Shown here: in pieces, positions 9,167 to 18,069 of the stretch
Layout: every line of letters starts with the position of its first letter
Position numbering within the stretch: the stretch's first letter is position 1
DNA from: JAOAPY01 sp041492185
GTDB lineage: Bacteria > Acidobacteriota > Blastocatellia > Pyrinomonadales > Pyrinomonadaceae
Length of the DNA stretch: 64,000 bases
Assembly: GCA_041492185.1 (NCBI GenBank)
Contig: JBGPWL010000012.1
Coordinates: 11,599 to 75,598, forward strand
Direction: 5' to 3'
The notes under the pieces: model-generated
Databases searched by the model: none
Seen by the model: the letters and a program-made list of their open reading frames with translations, nothing else
Told to the model about the DNA's origin: nothing
Position numbers and translations under genes: made by a program

Positions 9167-10726
9167 TCACTCTTCGTCGATCAATCCGGTGCTCGGCACC
9201 GGCTGGGCGGATTCCGCGGGAATAAGCGGAACGTGTTCGTCAGCTTCGATTACAACATCTTCCGGAACCCGGCCCGCGACGTCGCGCACCAGCAACACCG
9301 TGAGGGCGGCTATCAACATAAAAAATCCTCCGAACATCACCACAAAGAGCGGCACGTTTGACATTTCATTCCCAAACATCGCGTGATAGATGGGCGCGAA
9401 CACATACTGTCCAAGTCGTTCGAAAATATAGCCGATGCGAGTCGAGAGAAAACTGTAGAGGCTGTAGAGAACCGCGCCCAGGGGGCCCTGGAAATTTACT
9501 GGAACGAGCGGGGCGTACTCACCCGTGATACCGCGAATGATGGGGCCGAAAGTGACCGAAGCAATAATCTCAGGAATGACGATAAAGAAATTAAAGATGC
9601 CCATATAAACACCCATGCGCGCAGCCGGCAACGCGCCGGAAAGAATCGCGTAAGGCATTGCCAGGATCGATGCCCAGGCTATACCGATGCCCACCATCGT
9701 GATGTATTGCATGTTCGGTGTGTGGATGAAGTACATCGACAACAAGCCCAGGCCGCCACACACCAGCGCAATGAAGTGAACCGTCTTGCGACTGGTCGCG
9801 GAGGCCAGCTTCGGCAGGAGAAAGGCCACGCCGAAACAGACTATCGAGTAGATCGCAAACATCCATCCACCCCACTCAGTCCCTGAGTCAAAGCGCGGCG
9901 ATGTTCGGTTGGGCGCGCCGAAGACGTGATAAGCCGTAGCCAATCCATAAAACATCCACATGCAGAAAAGTCCCAGCCAGGTAAAGATTTGGACAACTGC
10001 AAGCTGTTTCATCGTCCCGGGCATTTCGCGCATCGCAGAAATGATTTCGGCAAGCCCCTTGGCCAAACCGCGTTTCTCACTTCGCATGCGGTTGAACTCT
10101 TCCATGTTTTCGGGCGGATACTCTTTGGAAGTAATAACCGTCCACAGCACGGCCAGGAGGAAAACGACGGCGCCGATTTTGAATGAGTACTGCACCGTTA
10201 GGGGAATACCGCTCGAAGTCGCGCCGGTGACCCCGAGTTTTCTGAACATTATCGGCAGCGCGTTGGCGAGCGTAGCGCCAACACCAATGAAGAACGATTG
10301 CATCACAAAGCCTGCGGTGCGCTGTTCGACATTGAGCTTATCAGCGACGAATGCGCGGAACGGTTCCATCGAGACGTTAATGGAAGCGTCCAGAACCCAT
10401 AGCAGGGTGGCGGCCATCCATAACGCGGTGGAATCAGGCATGAAGAAGAGGGCGATGCTGGAGAGAATTGCGCCGACGAGAAAGTACGGGCGACGGCGGC
10501 CGAGCTTGTTCCACGTCCGATCGCTCATTGAGCCGATGATGGGCTGAATCAACAAGCCTGTCACCGGACCGGCTAGCCATAAAATGGGGATCTTATCCGG
10601 GTCAGCGCCGAGCTTAGTGTAGATCGCGCTCATGTTGGCGAGCTGCAATCCCCAGCCAAACTGGATCCCGAGAAACCCAAAACTCATGTTCGAGATCTGC
10701 CAGAAACTCAGACGTGGTTTTTGCAT
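9167..10726 (-). CDS. MFS/GPH sugar transporter, SLC45 (sucrose/maltose) type
   Basis: A 519-residue inner-membrane transporter with about 12 predicted helices. The first loop reads SDRTWNKLGRRRPYFLVGA, carrying the D-R-x6-GRRRP block characteristic of the SLC45/plant-sucrose-carrier branch, which cotransports disaccharides with protons. LQLANMSAIYTKLGADPDKIP and FRAFVADKLNVEQR fit the same branch. An aagga Shine-Dalgarno precedes the ATG. Sitting between maltodextrin enzymes, it probably brings maltose or short maltodextrins into the cytoplasm, where malQ acts. Substrate is inferred from neighbours. Confidence 0.9.
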   Translation of the reverse strand: MQKPRLSFWQISNMSFGFLGIQFGWGLQLANMSAIYTKLGADPDKIPILWLAGPVTGLLIQPIIGSMSDRTWNKLGRRRPYFLVGAILSSIALFFMPDSTALWMAATLLWVLDASINVSMEPFRAFVADKLNVEQRTAGFVMQSFFIGVGATLANALPIMFRKLGVTGATSSGIPLTVQYSFKIGAVVFLLAVLWTVITSKEYPPENMEEFNRMRSEKRGLAKGLAEIISAMREMPGTMKQLAVVQIFTWLGLFCMWMFYGLATAYHVFGAPNRTSPRFDSGTEWGGWMFAIYSIVCFGVAFLLPKLASATSRKTVHFIALVCGGLGLLSMYFIHTPNMQYITMVGIGIAWASILAMPYAILSGALPAARMGVYMGIFNFFIVIPEIIASVTFGPIIRGITGEYAPLVPVNFQGPLGAVLYSLYSFLSTRIGYIFERLGQYVFAPIYHAMFGNEMSNVPLFVVMFGGFFMLIAALTVLLVRDVAGRVPEDVVIEADEHVPLIPAESAQPVPSTGLIDEE

Positions 10727-10760
10727 TGGTCAGTCCTTTCAAGAAGAACGCCACAATCTC

Positions 10761-10866
10761 ACCACAAAGTCACAAAGGCACAGAGCGAATGAACGGATTC
10801 AGTTTGATCGGCTTTTTCTGAAACTGCTCTTTTAGTCCTTATTGCCTTGGTGTCTTTGTGGTTAAT
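10761..10866. repeat. Inverted-repeat element, 'CACAAAG' type, inside an operon
   Basis: Left arm accacaaagtcacaaaggca and right arm ccttggtgtctttgtggt are imperfect inverted copies about 55 nt apart. The element fills most of the 145-nt gap between the SDR and transporter genes. Related elements of the same design occur at 17935-18047 and, as one arm only, at 55155-55196. On the transcript it would form a long hairpin that could attenuate or stabilise the downstream mRNA. Confidence 0.65.
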
Positions 10867-10871
10867 CTTTT

Positions 10872-11594
10872 CTAGCGCGCATAGATGTTGATATCTTCCA
10901 GCACTACTTCGCGATCCAGCGACAGCGCATACATCAGCGTGCGAGCCAGATTCGAGACATGAATGAATCCGGGCTTCAGTGCGGCATCGGTCGCGGTGTT
11001 CTCGACATCGACAAGGCCGGGGCAGAAGTTAAAGACGCGAATGTTAGCTCCGACTTTCCGCACATGATCTCGCAACGCTTCAGCATAGCCGAGCAACCCA
11101 AACTTTGAAGCGCAATACGAAGGCACGTCAGCGTACCCGTGTTTGCCGGCCTGTGATGAAACGTTTACGATGTCGCCAAAATCATTTTTGACCATGTGTG
11201 GCAGCGCGGCGCGCACTAGTTGCATCACGCCGCGCAGGTTTGTCTCAATCACCTTGTCCCAGCCATCTTCGGTAATCTCATCCACTGTCTCCGGAACCGC
11301 CAGCCCCGAATTGTTAATGATCAGGTCGAGCGAATGCCAGCGTTCGATGATGTTGTTGACCAACGAATCAATCTGAGCGGGCTCTCGAATGTCGAAGGCG
11401 CAAGCGAAGACCAGCTCTGCGCCCGTCTTCGAATTCAATTCCTCGGCAGTCCGCTCCAGGACTTCTTTTCGTCGCGAAGCGATGACCACTTGCGCGCCTG
11501 CCGTCGCCAAAGCTTCGGCGAACGCTCGACCGATGCCCGTGCCGCCGCCAGTCACTAGGGCGACTTGCTCAGTGAATGGCTTTGACTTAAGCAT
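10872..11594 (-). CDS. Short-chain dehydrogenase/reductase (classical SDR)
   Basis: A 240-residue cytoplasmic NAD(P)-dependent oxidoreductase. Cofactor motif TGGGTGIG (residues 15-22), NNSG in place of the usual NNAG, catalytic Ser in VSSQAG and the YxxxK pair in YCASK. ASRR after the second strand suggests that NADPH is preferred. The start codon lies 2 nt after the stop of the cyclomaltodextrinase gene, whose end carries the Shine-Dalgarno (gaggaag), so translation is probably coupled. Substrate unknown. Its place between starch enzymes is odd, and a sugar- or polyol-related role is only a guess. Confidence 0.9.
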   Translation of the reverse strand: MLKSKPFTEQVALVTGGGTGIGRAFAEALATAGAQVVIASRRKEVLERTAEELNSKTGAELVFACAFDIREPAQIDSLVNNIIERWHSLDLIINNSGLAVPETVDEITEDGWDKVIETNLRGVMQLVRAALPHMVKNDFGDIVNVSSQAGKHGYADVPSYCASKFGLLGYAEALRDHVRKVGANIRVFNFCPGLVDVENTATDAALKPGFIHVSNLARTLMYALSLDREVVLEDINIYAR

Positions 11595-11596
11595 AG

Positions 11597-13582
11597 TTAC
11601 TTCCTCACCAGGATTGCAGACGAACGCGCCGGAAGCTCTAACTTAGTCATTCCATTCGTGACGCGTGCGTCCTTCACGTTGTCGAGCCGATCCGTCAACG
11701 TCACACCATTCGCAACTTTTGTATCTGCGACGCTGAATTCCACCATCGCTGGTTTCTGATCGTTATTGAAAGCGACGATGACCGAAAGATCAGCGGTGCT
11801 GCGCGCGTAGACATATTGATGTTCAGTCGCGACCAGGTTGATAAGACTGCCGCGGCGCAGCGGTTCCAGCTCGGCCCGTAACCGGCCCAGAAGTTTCTGA
11901 TGTTCGAACACGGATTGTTGATTCGCATTGCGCGTGTGAAAGGCGTCGATGCCATCAGCAGGAAAGCCGCCCGGAAAATCGCGCCGGTTGTCCGGATCGT
12001 CGCCTCCCGACATGGCAATCTCGTCGCCGTAATAGAGTTGCGGCGTGCCGCGCATCGTCATGACCAGAGTCTGCGCCATCTTCAATCCTTCGATCGTGGC
12101 GCCGGGTTCGTTCATGAAGCGCTTCAGGTCGTGATTGGTGATCAGTGGCACCAAAACATTGGCGTTCACATACAACGGATCACTGGCGAGGATTCTCGGT
12201 AGCTCGCGGATGTCTCCGCCTGCGGCGAAAGCGCGACGCAGCGGATACATCAGCGGGAAGTCGAACAGCGTGTCGAGTCCGTCATCGATGCCATCGTAGC
12301 GCGCGCGCCCACCTTGAAAAAACGAAGTGTGCGCCACATCGCCGTCAAGCACTTCGCCTATGACGTTGACGTTCGGATACTCGCGTTTAATCGCCGCCAT
12401 CCAATCGCGCCAGAAAGGTCGCGGCACGTACTGAAAAGTATCCTGCCGAATCGCGTCGATGCCCGTAACGCCAATCCACCAGAGCGTGTTTTGATTGATA
12501 TAGCGCGCGACTTCCGGATCGTTCTGATTGAGATCGGGAAGGATATCGACAAACCAGCCGTCGAGCGTTTCGCGCTGAACCTGAGGTGTCGCGTGTGGGT
12601 CGCGCACGGACCAAGTCTGCCAAACATTCGCAAGATGTTTCGCGGCGGTGCCGTTGAACCACGTCGGCGTAGGAGGATCATTCACCCACGGATGGTATGG
12701 GCCAGTGTGATTCGCGACTTCGTCCTGAATCACTTTGATTCCGAGTTGATGGGCCTTATCGACCAGCTCGCGCAGCTTGGCGAGCGTGCCGAAATGTTCT
12801 TCCACACCGTAGAAATCGACTGCGCCGTAACCGTGATAATCCGTGATTTGCCGCTTGGGTTCACCCGGACGATCCGGATACTGCTCGCGCTCATTCAGAT
12901 GATTGACGTTGTCATACCAGGGCGTCAGCCAGATGGCGGTGACACCCAGTTCTTTCAGGTATCCCAGATGTTGAATGATGCCTTCAAAGTCGCCGCCGTG
13001 ATAGTAACGGGTCTTCGAACGATCGTAGAGGCCCGCCGATGGAGGAGGATCGTTATTCGACGAATCGCCGTCGCTGAAACGATCCGTCATGATCAGATAG
13101 ATCACATCATCGGTGGTGAAGCCCTGGAACCTTCCGGCGCGAGGAAGTGGCGCGAGGATTTCGAACGGAGCTTCGATTGAGCCGGCTACTGTGGTTATCT
13201 TGAGCGAACGCTGGCCCGCGCTTGCCTGGCGAGCAATCGTTACATCAACGAAGAGGTATGTCCCCGCCTGGTTGATCTTCGTCGCTGCAGCGCTTATTCC
13301 AGGCCCCACGGTTTGAACTTGAGCGCCAACGAAATTTCGGCCGCGAATCAACACCCGCACGGGATTAATCGAATGTCCGGCCCACCATCCGGGCGGTTCG
13401 ACCTTCACAACTTGCGGCCCGTTTTGGGAAAAGGAGACTTGAGCGACAACGATCAGAGTGAGTGTCGCCAAAAGAAATCTAAACGCAAAGGGTGCAAAGG
13501 TCCCCGCAGAGGCCGCTGAGAACACCGCTTGCTTTGCGTTCCTTTGCAAAAAACCACTGCGTCCTTGGCGTTTCAATAGCAT
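11597..13582 (-). CDS. Secreted cyclomaltodextrinase-type GH13 enzyme
   Basis: A 661-residue alpha-glucan hydrolase with an N-terminal Ig-like domain (about 60-150; VKVEPPGWWAGHSINPVRVL is the usual CDase N-domain opening) and a GH13 barrel. Signature regions: IQDEVANHTG, GIDAIRQDTF (nucleophile Asp), VIGEVLDG (acid/base Glu), LITNHDLKRF. Close in plan to bacterial CDases such as those of Flavobacterium and SusA, which open cyclodextrins and cut maltodextrins. The ATG has an excellent gaggagg at 7-8 nt and begins 2 nt after malQ. The first ~35 codons lie inside a dispersed repeat (13481-13575), which supplies the basic N-region ahead of the hydrophobic core FLLATLTLIVVAQVSFS. Confidence 0.9.
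   Translation of the reverse strand: MLLKRQGRSGFLQRNAKQAVFSAASAGTFAPFAFRFLLATLTLIVVAQVSFSQNGPQVVKVEPPGWWAGHSINPVRVLIRGRNFVGAQVQTVGPGISAAATKINQAGTYLFVDVTIARQASAGQRSLKITTVAGSIEAPFEILAPLPRAGRFQGFTTDDVIYLIMTDRFSDGDSSNNDPPPSAGLYDRSKTRYYHGGDFEGIIQHLGYLKELGVTAIWLTPWYDNVNHLNEREQYPDRPGEPKRQITDYHGYGAVDFYGVEEHFGTLAKLRELVDKAHQLGIKVIQDEVANHTGPYHPWVNDPPTPTWFNGTAAKHLANVWQTWSVRDPHATPQVQRETLDGWFVDILPDLNQNDPEVARYINQNTLWWIGVTGIDAIRQDTFQYVPRPFWRDWMAAIKREYPNVNVIGEVLDGDVAHTSFFQGGRARYDGIDDGLDTLFDFPLMYPLRRAFAAGGDIRELPRILASDPLYVNANVLVPLITNHDLKRFMNEPGATIEGLKMAQTLVMTMRGTPQLYYGDEIAMSGGDDPDNRRDFPGGFPADGIDAFHTRNANQQSVFEHQKLLGRLRAELEPLRRGSLINLVATEHQYVYARSTADLSVIVAFNNDQKPAMVEFSVADTKVANGVTLTDRLDNVKDARVTNGMTKLELPARSSAILVRK
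13481..13575. repeat. Inverted-repeat element, 'GCAAAGG' type, within coding DNA
   Basis: The left arm (aaacgcaaagggtgcaaagg, then cgcagagg) and right arm (ctttgcgttcctttgc, ending cttggcgtttca) are imperfect inverted copies. The same family appears at 31500-31595. Here it is translated as the signal-peptide N-region of the cyclomaltodextrinase. Confidence 0.65.
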
Positions 13583-13584
13583 CG

Positions 13585-15126
13585 CTAAGCCTCCTCAATT
13601 TCCCCAACTCTGCCATACAATTTGCCCAACTCGCTTAACTTCTCTGCGAGATCACCATTCAATGCGCCGGCAGTGAATCGCCACGCCCAATTTCCCGACG
13701 TGCTGTTGGGCAGATTCATCCTCGCTTCGGTGCCGAGTCCGAGCACGTCCTGCAGCGGGACAACCGCCGTATTCGCCACCGAAGCAAATACCGCGCGGAT
13801 GAAATCCCAGTGAATCTCCTGGCCGTCCGTCTTTAGGTATTTCATGCAGAACTTTCGCTCGCTGGCAATTTGCGCGGCGGTGCGCGTCGAGCCTTCACCG
13901 GCGACACTGTTGAACCACCCAGACGTAGTGTCGTTGTCGTGTGTGCCGGTGTAAACGACGACGTTCCTGTGGTAGTTGTGAGGCAGATCGATATTTTTGG
14001 TGTCGCTGCTGAAAGCAAACTGCAAAATGCGCATGCCGGGGAAACCAAAATCGTCCCGCAACTTCTCGACATCGGGCGTAATCACGCCGAGGTCTTCGGC
14101 GATGATTGGCAAATCGCCCAACGCGTTTTGGATCGCGGTGAACAGTTCCCTGCCCGGCGCCTCAACCCAACGACCACGCTCGGCGGTCGTGTCGCCTCCC
14201 GGTATTTCCCAACAGGCGGCAAACCCGCGAAAGTGATCGATACGCGCTACATCAACGGTCTGCAAGGTGGCGCGCACGCGTTCGATCCACCATTTGAAAC
14301 CATCCGCGAGCATGCGGTCCCAATTGAAGAGCGGATTCCCCCACAATTGTCCGGTCTTGCTGAAATAGTCCGGCGGTACGCCGGCAACAACCGTTGGCGT
14401 GCCATCCGGGTTGAGCTTGAACTGGTCAGGGTTGGTCCAGACATCCGCGGAATCATGCGCGACGAAGATCGGAATGTCGCCGACGATCTTGATGCCGCGC
14501 CGGTTGCAGTACGTCTTTAGATCGAGCCACTGTTTGAAGAATAGAAACTGATAGAATTTTTGCGCTTCGATCTGGTCATGAAGTTCCTCGCGAGCACGAG
14601 TGAGTGCCGCAGGTGTGCGCCGGACCAACGGGCGCTCCCATTCATGCCAGGCCATGCCGGCGTGGGCGCTTTTGAGGGCACGAAAGAGAGCGTAATCGTC
14701 GAGCCATGAAGCGTTCTGCTCAGCAAATGTTTCGAAGGCACTGCGGAATTCCGTGTCAGTCGTACGCTGATACTTCGCAAACGCTTTCGCTAAGACGAAG
14801 TCCCTGGCTTTCCACGCTCCCTCAAAATCGACCCTCTCCGGTGGCAGCGAAGGCATTTTCGACAGATCATTTTTCGTCAGCAGTCCGTCTTCAAAAAGCC
14901 GCTGCGGATTAATAAGCAGAGTGTTGCCGGCAAATGCGGAGTAGCAGGCGTACGGGGAATTACCGTAACCGGTGGGGCCAAGCGGCAGCACTTGCCACAG
15001 GCTCTGGCCGCTCGCGACCAGGAAATCTGCGAAAGCGTATGCCTCATCGCCAAGATCACCGATACCAAAGGGCCCTGGCAGCGACGTCGGATGAAGCAGG
15101 ATACCGCTGGCTCTGGGAAAGGTCAT
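13585..15126 (-). CDS. malQ: 4-alpha-glucanotransferase (amylomaltase, GH77)
   Basis: A 513-residue cytoplasmic disproportionating enzyme that transfers maltosyl and longer units between alpha-1,4-glucans and frees glucose. GH77 hallmarks: ASGILLHPTSLPGPFGIGDL at the N-terminus, QVLPLGPTGYGNSPY, VARIDHFRGF (nucleophile Asp), PIIAEDLGVITPDV (acid/base Glu) and YTGTHDNDTTSGW. Full length for the family (about 500). No signal peptide. It leads the operon that continues into the cyclomaltodextrinase 2 nt downstream, whose Shine-Dalgarno overlaps the end of malQ. I see no convincing promoter in the 59 nt before it, so it may be read from the cytochrome genes upstream. Confidence 0.96.
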   Translation of the reverse strand: MTFPRASGILLHPTSLPGPFGIGDLGDEAYAFADFLVASGQSLWQVLPLGPTGYGNSPYACYSAFAGNTLLINPQRLFEDGLLTKNDLSKMPSLPPERVDFEGAWKARDFVLAKAFAKYQRTTDTEFRSAFETFAEQNASWLDDYALFRALKSAHAGMAWHEWERPLVRRTPAALTRAREELHDQIEAQKFYQFLFFKQWLDLKTYCNRRGIKIVGDIPIFVAHDSADVWTNPDQFKLNPDGTPTVVAGVPPDYFSKTGQLWGNPLFNWDRMLADGFKWWIERVRATLQTVDVARIDHFRGFAACWEIPGGDTTAERGRWVEAPGRELFTAIQNALGDLPIIAEDLGVITPDVEKLRDDFGFPGMRILQFAFSSDTKNIDLPHNYHRNVVVYTGTHDNDTTSGWFNSVAGEGSTRTAAQIASERKFCMKYLKTDGQEIHWDFIRAVFASVANTAVVPLQDVLGLGTEARMNLPNSTSGNWAWRFTAGALNGDLAEKLSELGKLYGRVGEIEEA

Positions 15127-15185
15127 TGGCGTTTATCACCGCAAACTTCGCACGCATAAACGGACGCTAGCAAAACGGAGCATAC

Positions 15186-15590
15186 TTATTTGGTATTACG
15201 AAAGCGCCGAACATAATTCACCAACAGTTTGATTTCGCTGCGCTTCAGTTTCTTTCTGAACGCCGGCATGTCACCTTTGCCATGACTCACAATTGAAACG
15301 AGACTTCCCGTGCTGGTGATCTTCGAGTGCTTGTGCCACCACTCGGCATCAGTAAAATCCGGCGCGTTGTATGTGTGACCAAGTGGAGTATCGCCCTGCC
15401 CATCGGCGCCGTGACAACGCGCGCAGTTGCTCCTAAAAAGATCGACAGCTTGTCGAGCGCCGCGGGATCTTGCTTTGGATCGACGCTGTTGCGCGGGTGT
15501 AGCTCCGATAACTGATAGTCCAACTAAAAGAGGTGCAAGTAATAGAAGACCCAGGCCACTCGCGACCAGCCGCTTGACGCTACGATTCAT
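15186..15590 (-). CDS. Monohaem class I cytochrome c, exported
   Basis: A 134-residue periplasmic electron carrier. Signal peptide or anchor (LVASGLGLLLLAPLLVGLSV), a basic linker, then a cytochrome c domain: VDLFRSNCARCHGADGQGD holds the CxxCH haem site and KGDMPAFRKKLKRSEI the Met axial ligand. Lies 25 nt after the multihaem cytochrome gene in the same direction, so the two probably work together in respiratory electron transfer. Confidence 0.9.
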   Translation of the reverse strand: MNRSVKRLVASGLGLLLLAPLLVGLSVIGATPAQQRRSKARSRGARQAVDLFRSNCARCHGADGQGDTPLGHTYNAPDFTDAEWWHKHSKITSTGSLVSIVSHGKGDMPAFRKKLKRSEIKLLVNYVRRFRNTK

Positions 15591-15615
15591 TCCGGACGTT
15601 CATTGCTCCTTTGGC

Positions 15616-17859
15616 TCATTCTCCGGGCGTCCGGCTTAAATCGTGAACGTGCCAGTAGACACTTTCATTGCTCATTTCGGGATGCTTGCGCAGAAACTGA
15701 TTGGCTAAGGACAGGGCGGCGGGATCGTCCTTCAGATCGGCGAAGATCCTTCCCTCGCGCTTAGCGTCTTCCGTGCGTCCGAGCTTGCGATAGATCAGCA
15801 TCAGATTGTAATGAGCACCCAGATCCTCCGGATCGATCTGGAGGATTTTGTCATAGCACTCGAGCGCGCCTTTGTAATCGCGCTTGATCTTGCAGAGCTC
15901 GCCCAACTGTTGCAGCGAGATCCGATCGCGCGGAAAAGCCGCCAGCACTTGCTTGAAGTTAGTTTCAGCCTGCTCCAGTTGCCCCCGCTTGACGAAGATG
16001 CGCGCCTGCTGGAATAAGGCGCGCATGTTTGTCGGATTGGCTTTCACCACTGCGTCGAGAATAGCAGCCGCTTCGTCATATTGTTCCAACTCGATATGGG
16101 CCATCGCGCGATTAGTCAACGCCATTGGCCGGTATTTCTCGTCAAGCTCCGCCGCGCGCGTAAAGGCATCGATGGCCAGCGGGTACTGTCGCTGATCAAA
16201 CAATGCGATGCCGTAATTATTCCAGCGCCGCCAATCAGGCATGGCAGTCTTGTCGTTTGGATCCGCCGCCCTGGCAGCGTTACTGCCAATCTGCATGACG
16301 TATTCGGTAGCAGCCATCGTCACGATTGGATAATCGACGGATTTGCCGAGCGTATAGTCGCTGAAGACGCGCGTGAAGCGACGATAGCGAACGCGCGCCG
16401 TCAGATGAAGCGCGCCGGCGGCGCCGGCCGGAACATGAAACTGGTATCGCGCAACGTCCGAACGTCCCGAGTTGATTTGATTGTTTTGCGCGAACACGCG
16501 CGTGCGCCAGATGTGATGTTTGTCGTTGTAAGTGCCGTCGGATTTGACCAGGTACGTCTTGTAGTTGTGCGCCGACTCATCAAGATAACCATTGGGTTTG
16601 ATGAAGCCCGATTGATAAAGCATCTGCCCCTTGCCATCACTCACTACAAACTCAACGTAGGCTTCATAAAAGTCGCGCAGCTCGGGCGGAAACGAATGCC
16701 CAATGTTCTTGTTCGTGATTACAACTTCGGCGGTGATCTTGTCGCCGCCGCTGATCGTAAAGTTGGTGCGATTGACGGGCGCGATCAATTCTTCGGCGCC
16801 GAGGCCGGACGGCTTGCGACGAATCGCAAAAATATCGATGCCCAGCTTATCGTCTTCGAGAAACTTCGTCACCGCGTCCAATTGGTCCTTCCACTTGTAG
16901 AAGGTAGGAATTGCGGTATTCGACGCCGCCCAACGGTGTGATGCCAGCAAACCTTTCTTGGCCGAGACGTCAAAGAGCGGCGCCGGCTCGCGTTTCATGT
17001 GGCAGGAATTGCAAGTCTCCTTGTCGCGGATGTAGTAAGGATGCGGCGACTCCTTTGAAAAGGACGATTGCTGCAACTCGTCGGCGACCATAAACGCACG
17101 CAGGAACTTGTAGTCGTTCAATTCGCGCGGGACTTGCGACTTGTGACATGCGCCACAGAACTCGGGCTGCTTCAGCAAAGGTCGCATCATCGCGCGCCGG
17201 TGTGAGGGAATGTCGTCGAGAATTTGCTGATCGCTTATTCCTGCCAGCAGGCGCGTGCCGTCTTCTTTCACGAGCAATGCCGGCTCGCCCATCACGTAAC
17301 CACCGATGCCGCGCCCATTGACTGATTGAATCGAGTGGCAGGCGATGCACGATACTCCGTCATCATCGAAAGGTCTTTTGACATGCGTGTTCTTCGTCAA
17401 CGCACCCGAAAAGAGCGCCGCCGGATTGTGACAGGATTCGCAGTGGCGCGTAAATTCAATGCCCTTCTGCGATTGGAGGTCCTTCACGTTCTTCTGATAG
17501 AAAGGCTCGCGAAAAGCATTGCCGTGCGCGGATTGTCGCCACTGCGCGTGCGCGTCCGTGTGACAGGTCCCGCAACGCTTTGCCAGAACGAACATGTCTC
17601 CGGGAATGAACGTCCCGGTCGTCGTGGTCGCATTGCCCGGGGCAAATGGGTTCGGTCCGAATTTAAAGTCATAGGTCCTGGCTATCTCGGCCGCGTACGT
17701 GCCTTCATTCTTGTCGACCTCGGGGAATGTCGTCGCCGTCGCACTTCTAAACAGAAATGCGCTCACAAGAGCGACCACGACCAAACAAAGGAACATCGCG
17801 GTTCGACCTCGGTCGATTACGATCGAAGGGTACGAACCTTTGCTTTTACGGGGAAACAT
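15616..17859 (-). CDS. Pentahaem cytochrome c with C-terminal TPR domain
   Basis: A 747-residue exported protein. N-terminal anchor or signal (AMFLCLVVVALVSAFLF), then five CxxCH haem sites at about residues 96 (CGTCH), 140 (CESCH), 171 (CIACH), 235 (CGACH) and 283 (CNSCH), of the cytochrome c554/c3-like multihaem type. A beta-rich middle section follows (about 360-520), and TPR units from about 560 to 735. The TPR part may dock it to other envelope proteins, since TPR proteins are encoded beside it. Electron donor and acceptor unknown. Confidence 0.9.
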   Translation of the reverse strand: MFPRKSKGSYPSIVIDRGRTAMFLCLVVVALVSAFLFRSATATTFPEVDKNEGTYAAEIARTYDFKFGPNPFAPGNATTTTGTFIPGDMFVLAKRCGTCHTDAHAQWRQSAHGNAFREPFYQKNVKDLQSQKGIEFTRHCESCHNPAALFSGALTKNTHVKRPFDDDGVSCIACHSIQSVNGRGIGGYVMGEPALLVKEDGTRLLAGISDQQILDDIPSHRRAMMRPLLKQPEFCGACHKSQVPRELNDYKFLRAFMVADELQQSSFSKESPHPYYIRDKETCNSCHMKREPAPLFDVSAKKGLLASHRWAASNTAIPTFYKWKDQLDAVTKFLEDDKLGIDIFAIRRKPSGLGAEELIAPVNRTNFTISGGDKITAEVVITNKNIGHSFPPELRDFYEAYVEFVVSDGKGQMLYQSGFIKPNGYLDESAHNYKTYLVKSDGTYNDKHHIWRTRVFAQNNQINSGRSDVARYQFHVPAGAAGALHLTARVRYRRFTRVFSDYTLGKSVDYPIVTMAATEYVMQIGSNAARAADPNDKTAMPDWRRWNNYGIALFDQRQYPLAIDAFTRAAELDEKYRPMALTNRAMAHIELEQYDEAAAILDAVVKANPTNMRALFQQARIFVKRGQLEQAETNFKQVLAAFPRDRISLQQLGELCKIKRDYKGALECYDKILQIDPEDLGAHYNLMLIYRKLGRTEDAKREGRIFADLKDDPAALSLANQFLRKHPEMSNESVYWHVHDLSRTPGE

Positions 17860-17934
17860 TTCTTACCAATCCTTTCCTGCGTAGAACCATTCCGGCGTGT
17901 TCACTCGAGTAGGCTGATGAAAAACTAAGCTTAG

Positions 17935-18047
17935 CCACAGAGACACGGAGGCACAGAGAAAGTTGCGAACAAAGAGTGTACAAGTCTATTGGCATTTCTG
18001 ATTGATTCCGATCGTTCCTCTTCTCCGTGACTCTGTGTCCCTGTGGC
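17935..18047. repeat. Inverted-repeat element, 'CACAGAGACAC' type
   Basis: Left arm ccacagagacacggaggcac and right arm ctccgtgactctgtgtccctgtgg are near-inverted copies with about 60 nt between them. It sits in the 210-bp gap between the pentahaem cytochrome start (17859) and the next gene's stop. Same design as the element at 10761. Confidence 0.7.
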
Positions 18048-18069
18048 GATTTTGCTTTTTCAGCACCTG

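Noticed and set aside
12314..13180. 288-residue plus-strand ORF
   Set aside because: Antisense shadow of the cyclomaltodextrinase gene, which has all GH13 motifs.
10761..18047. CACAGAG repeats as CRISPR or tandem array
   Set aside because: Copies are single, far apart and inverted, with no regular spacers and no cas genes.
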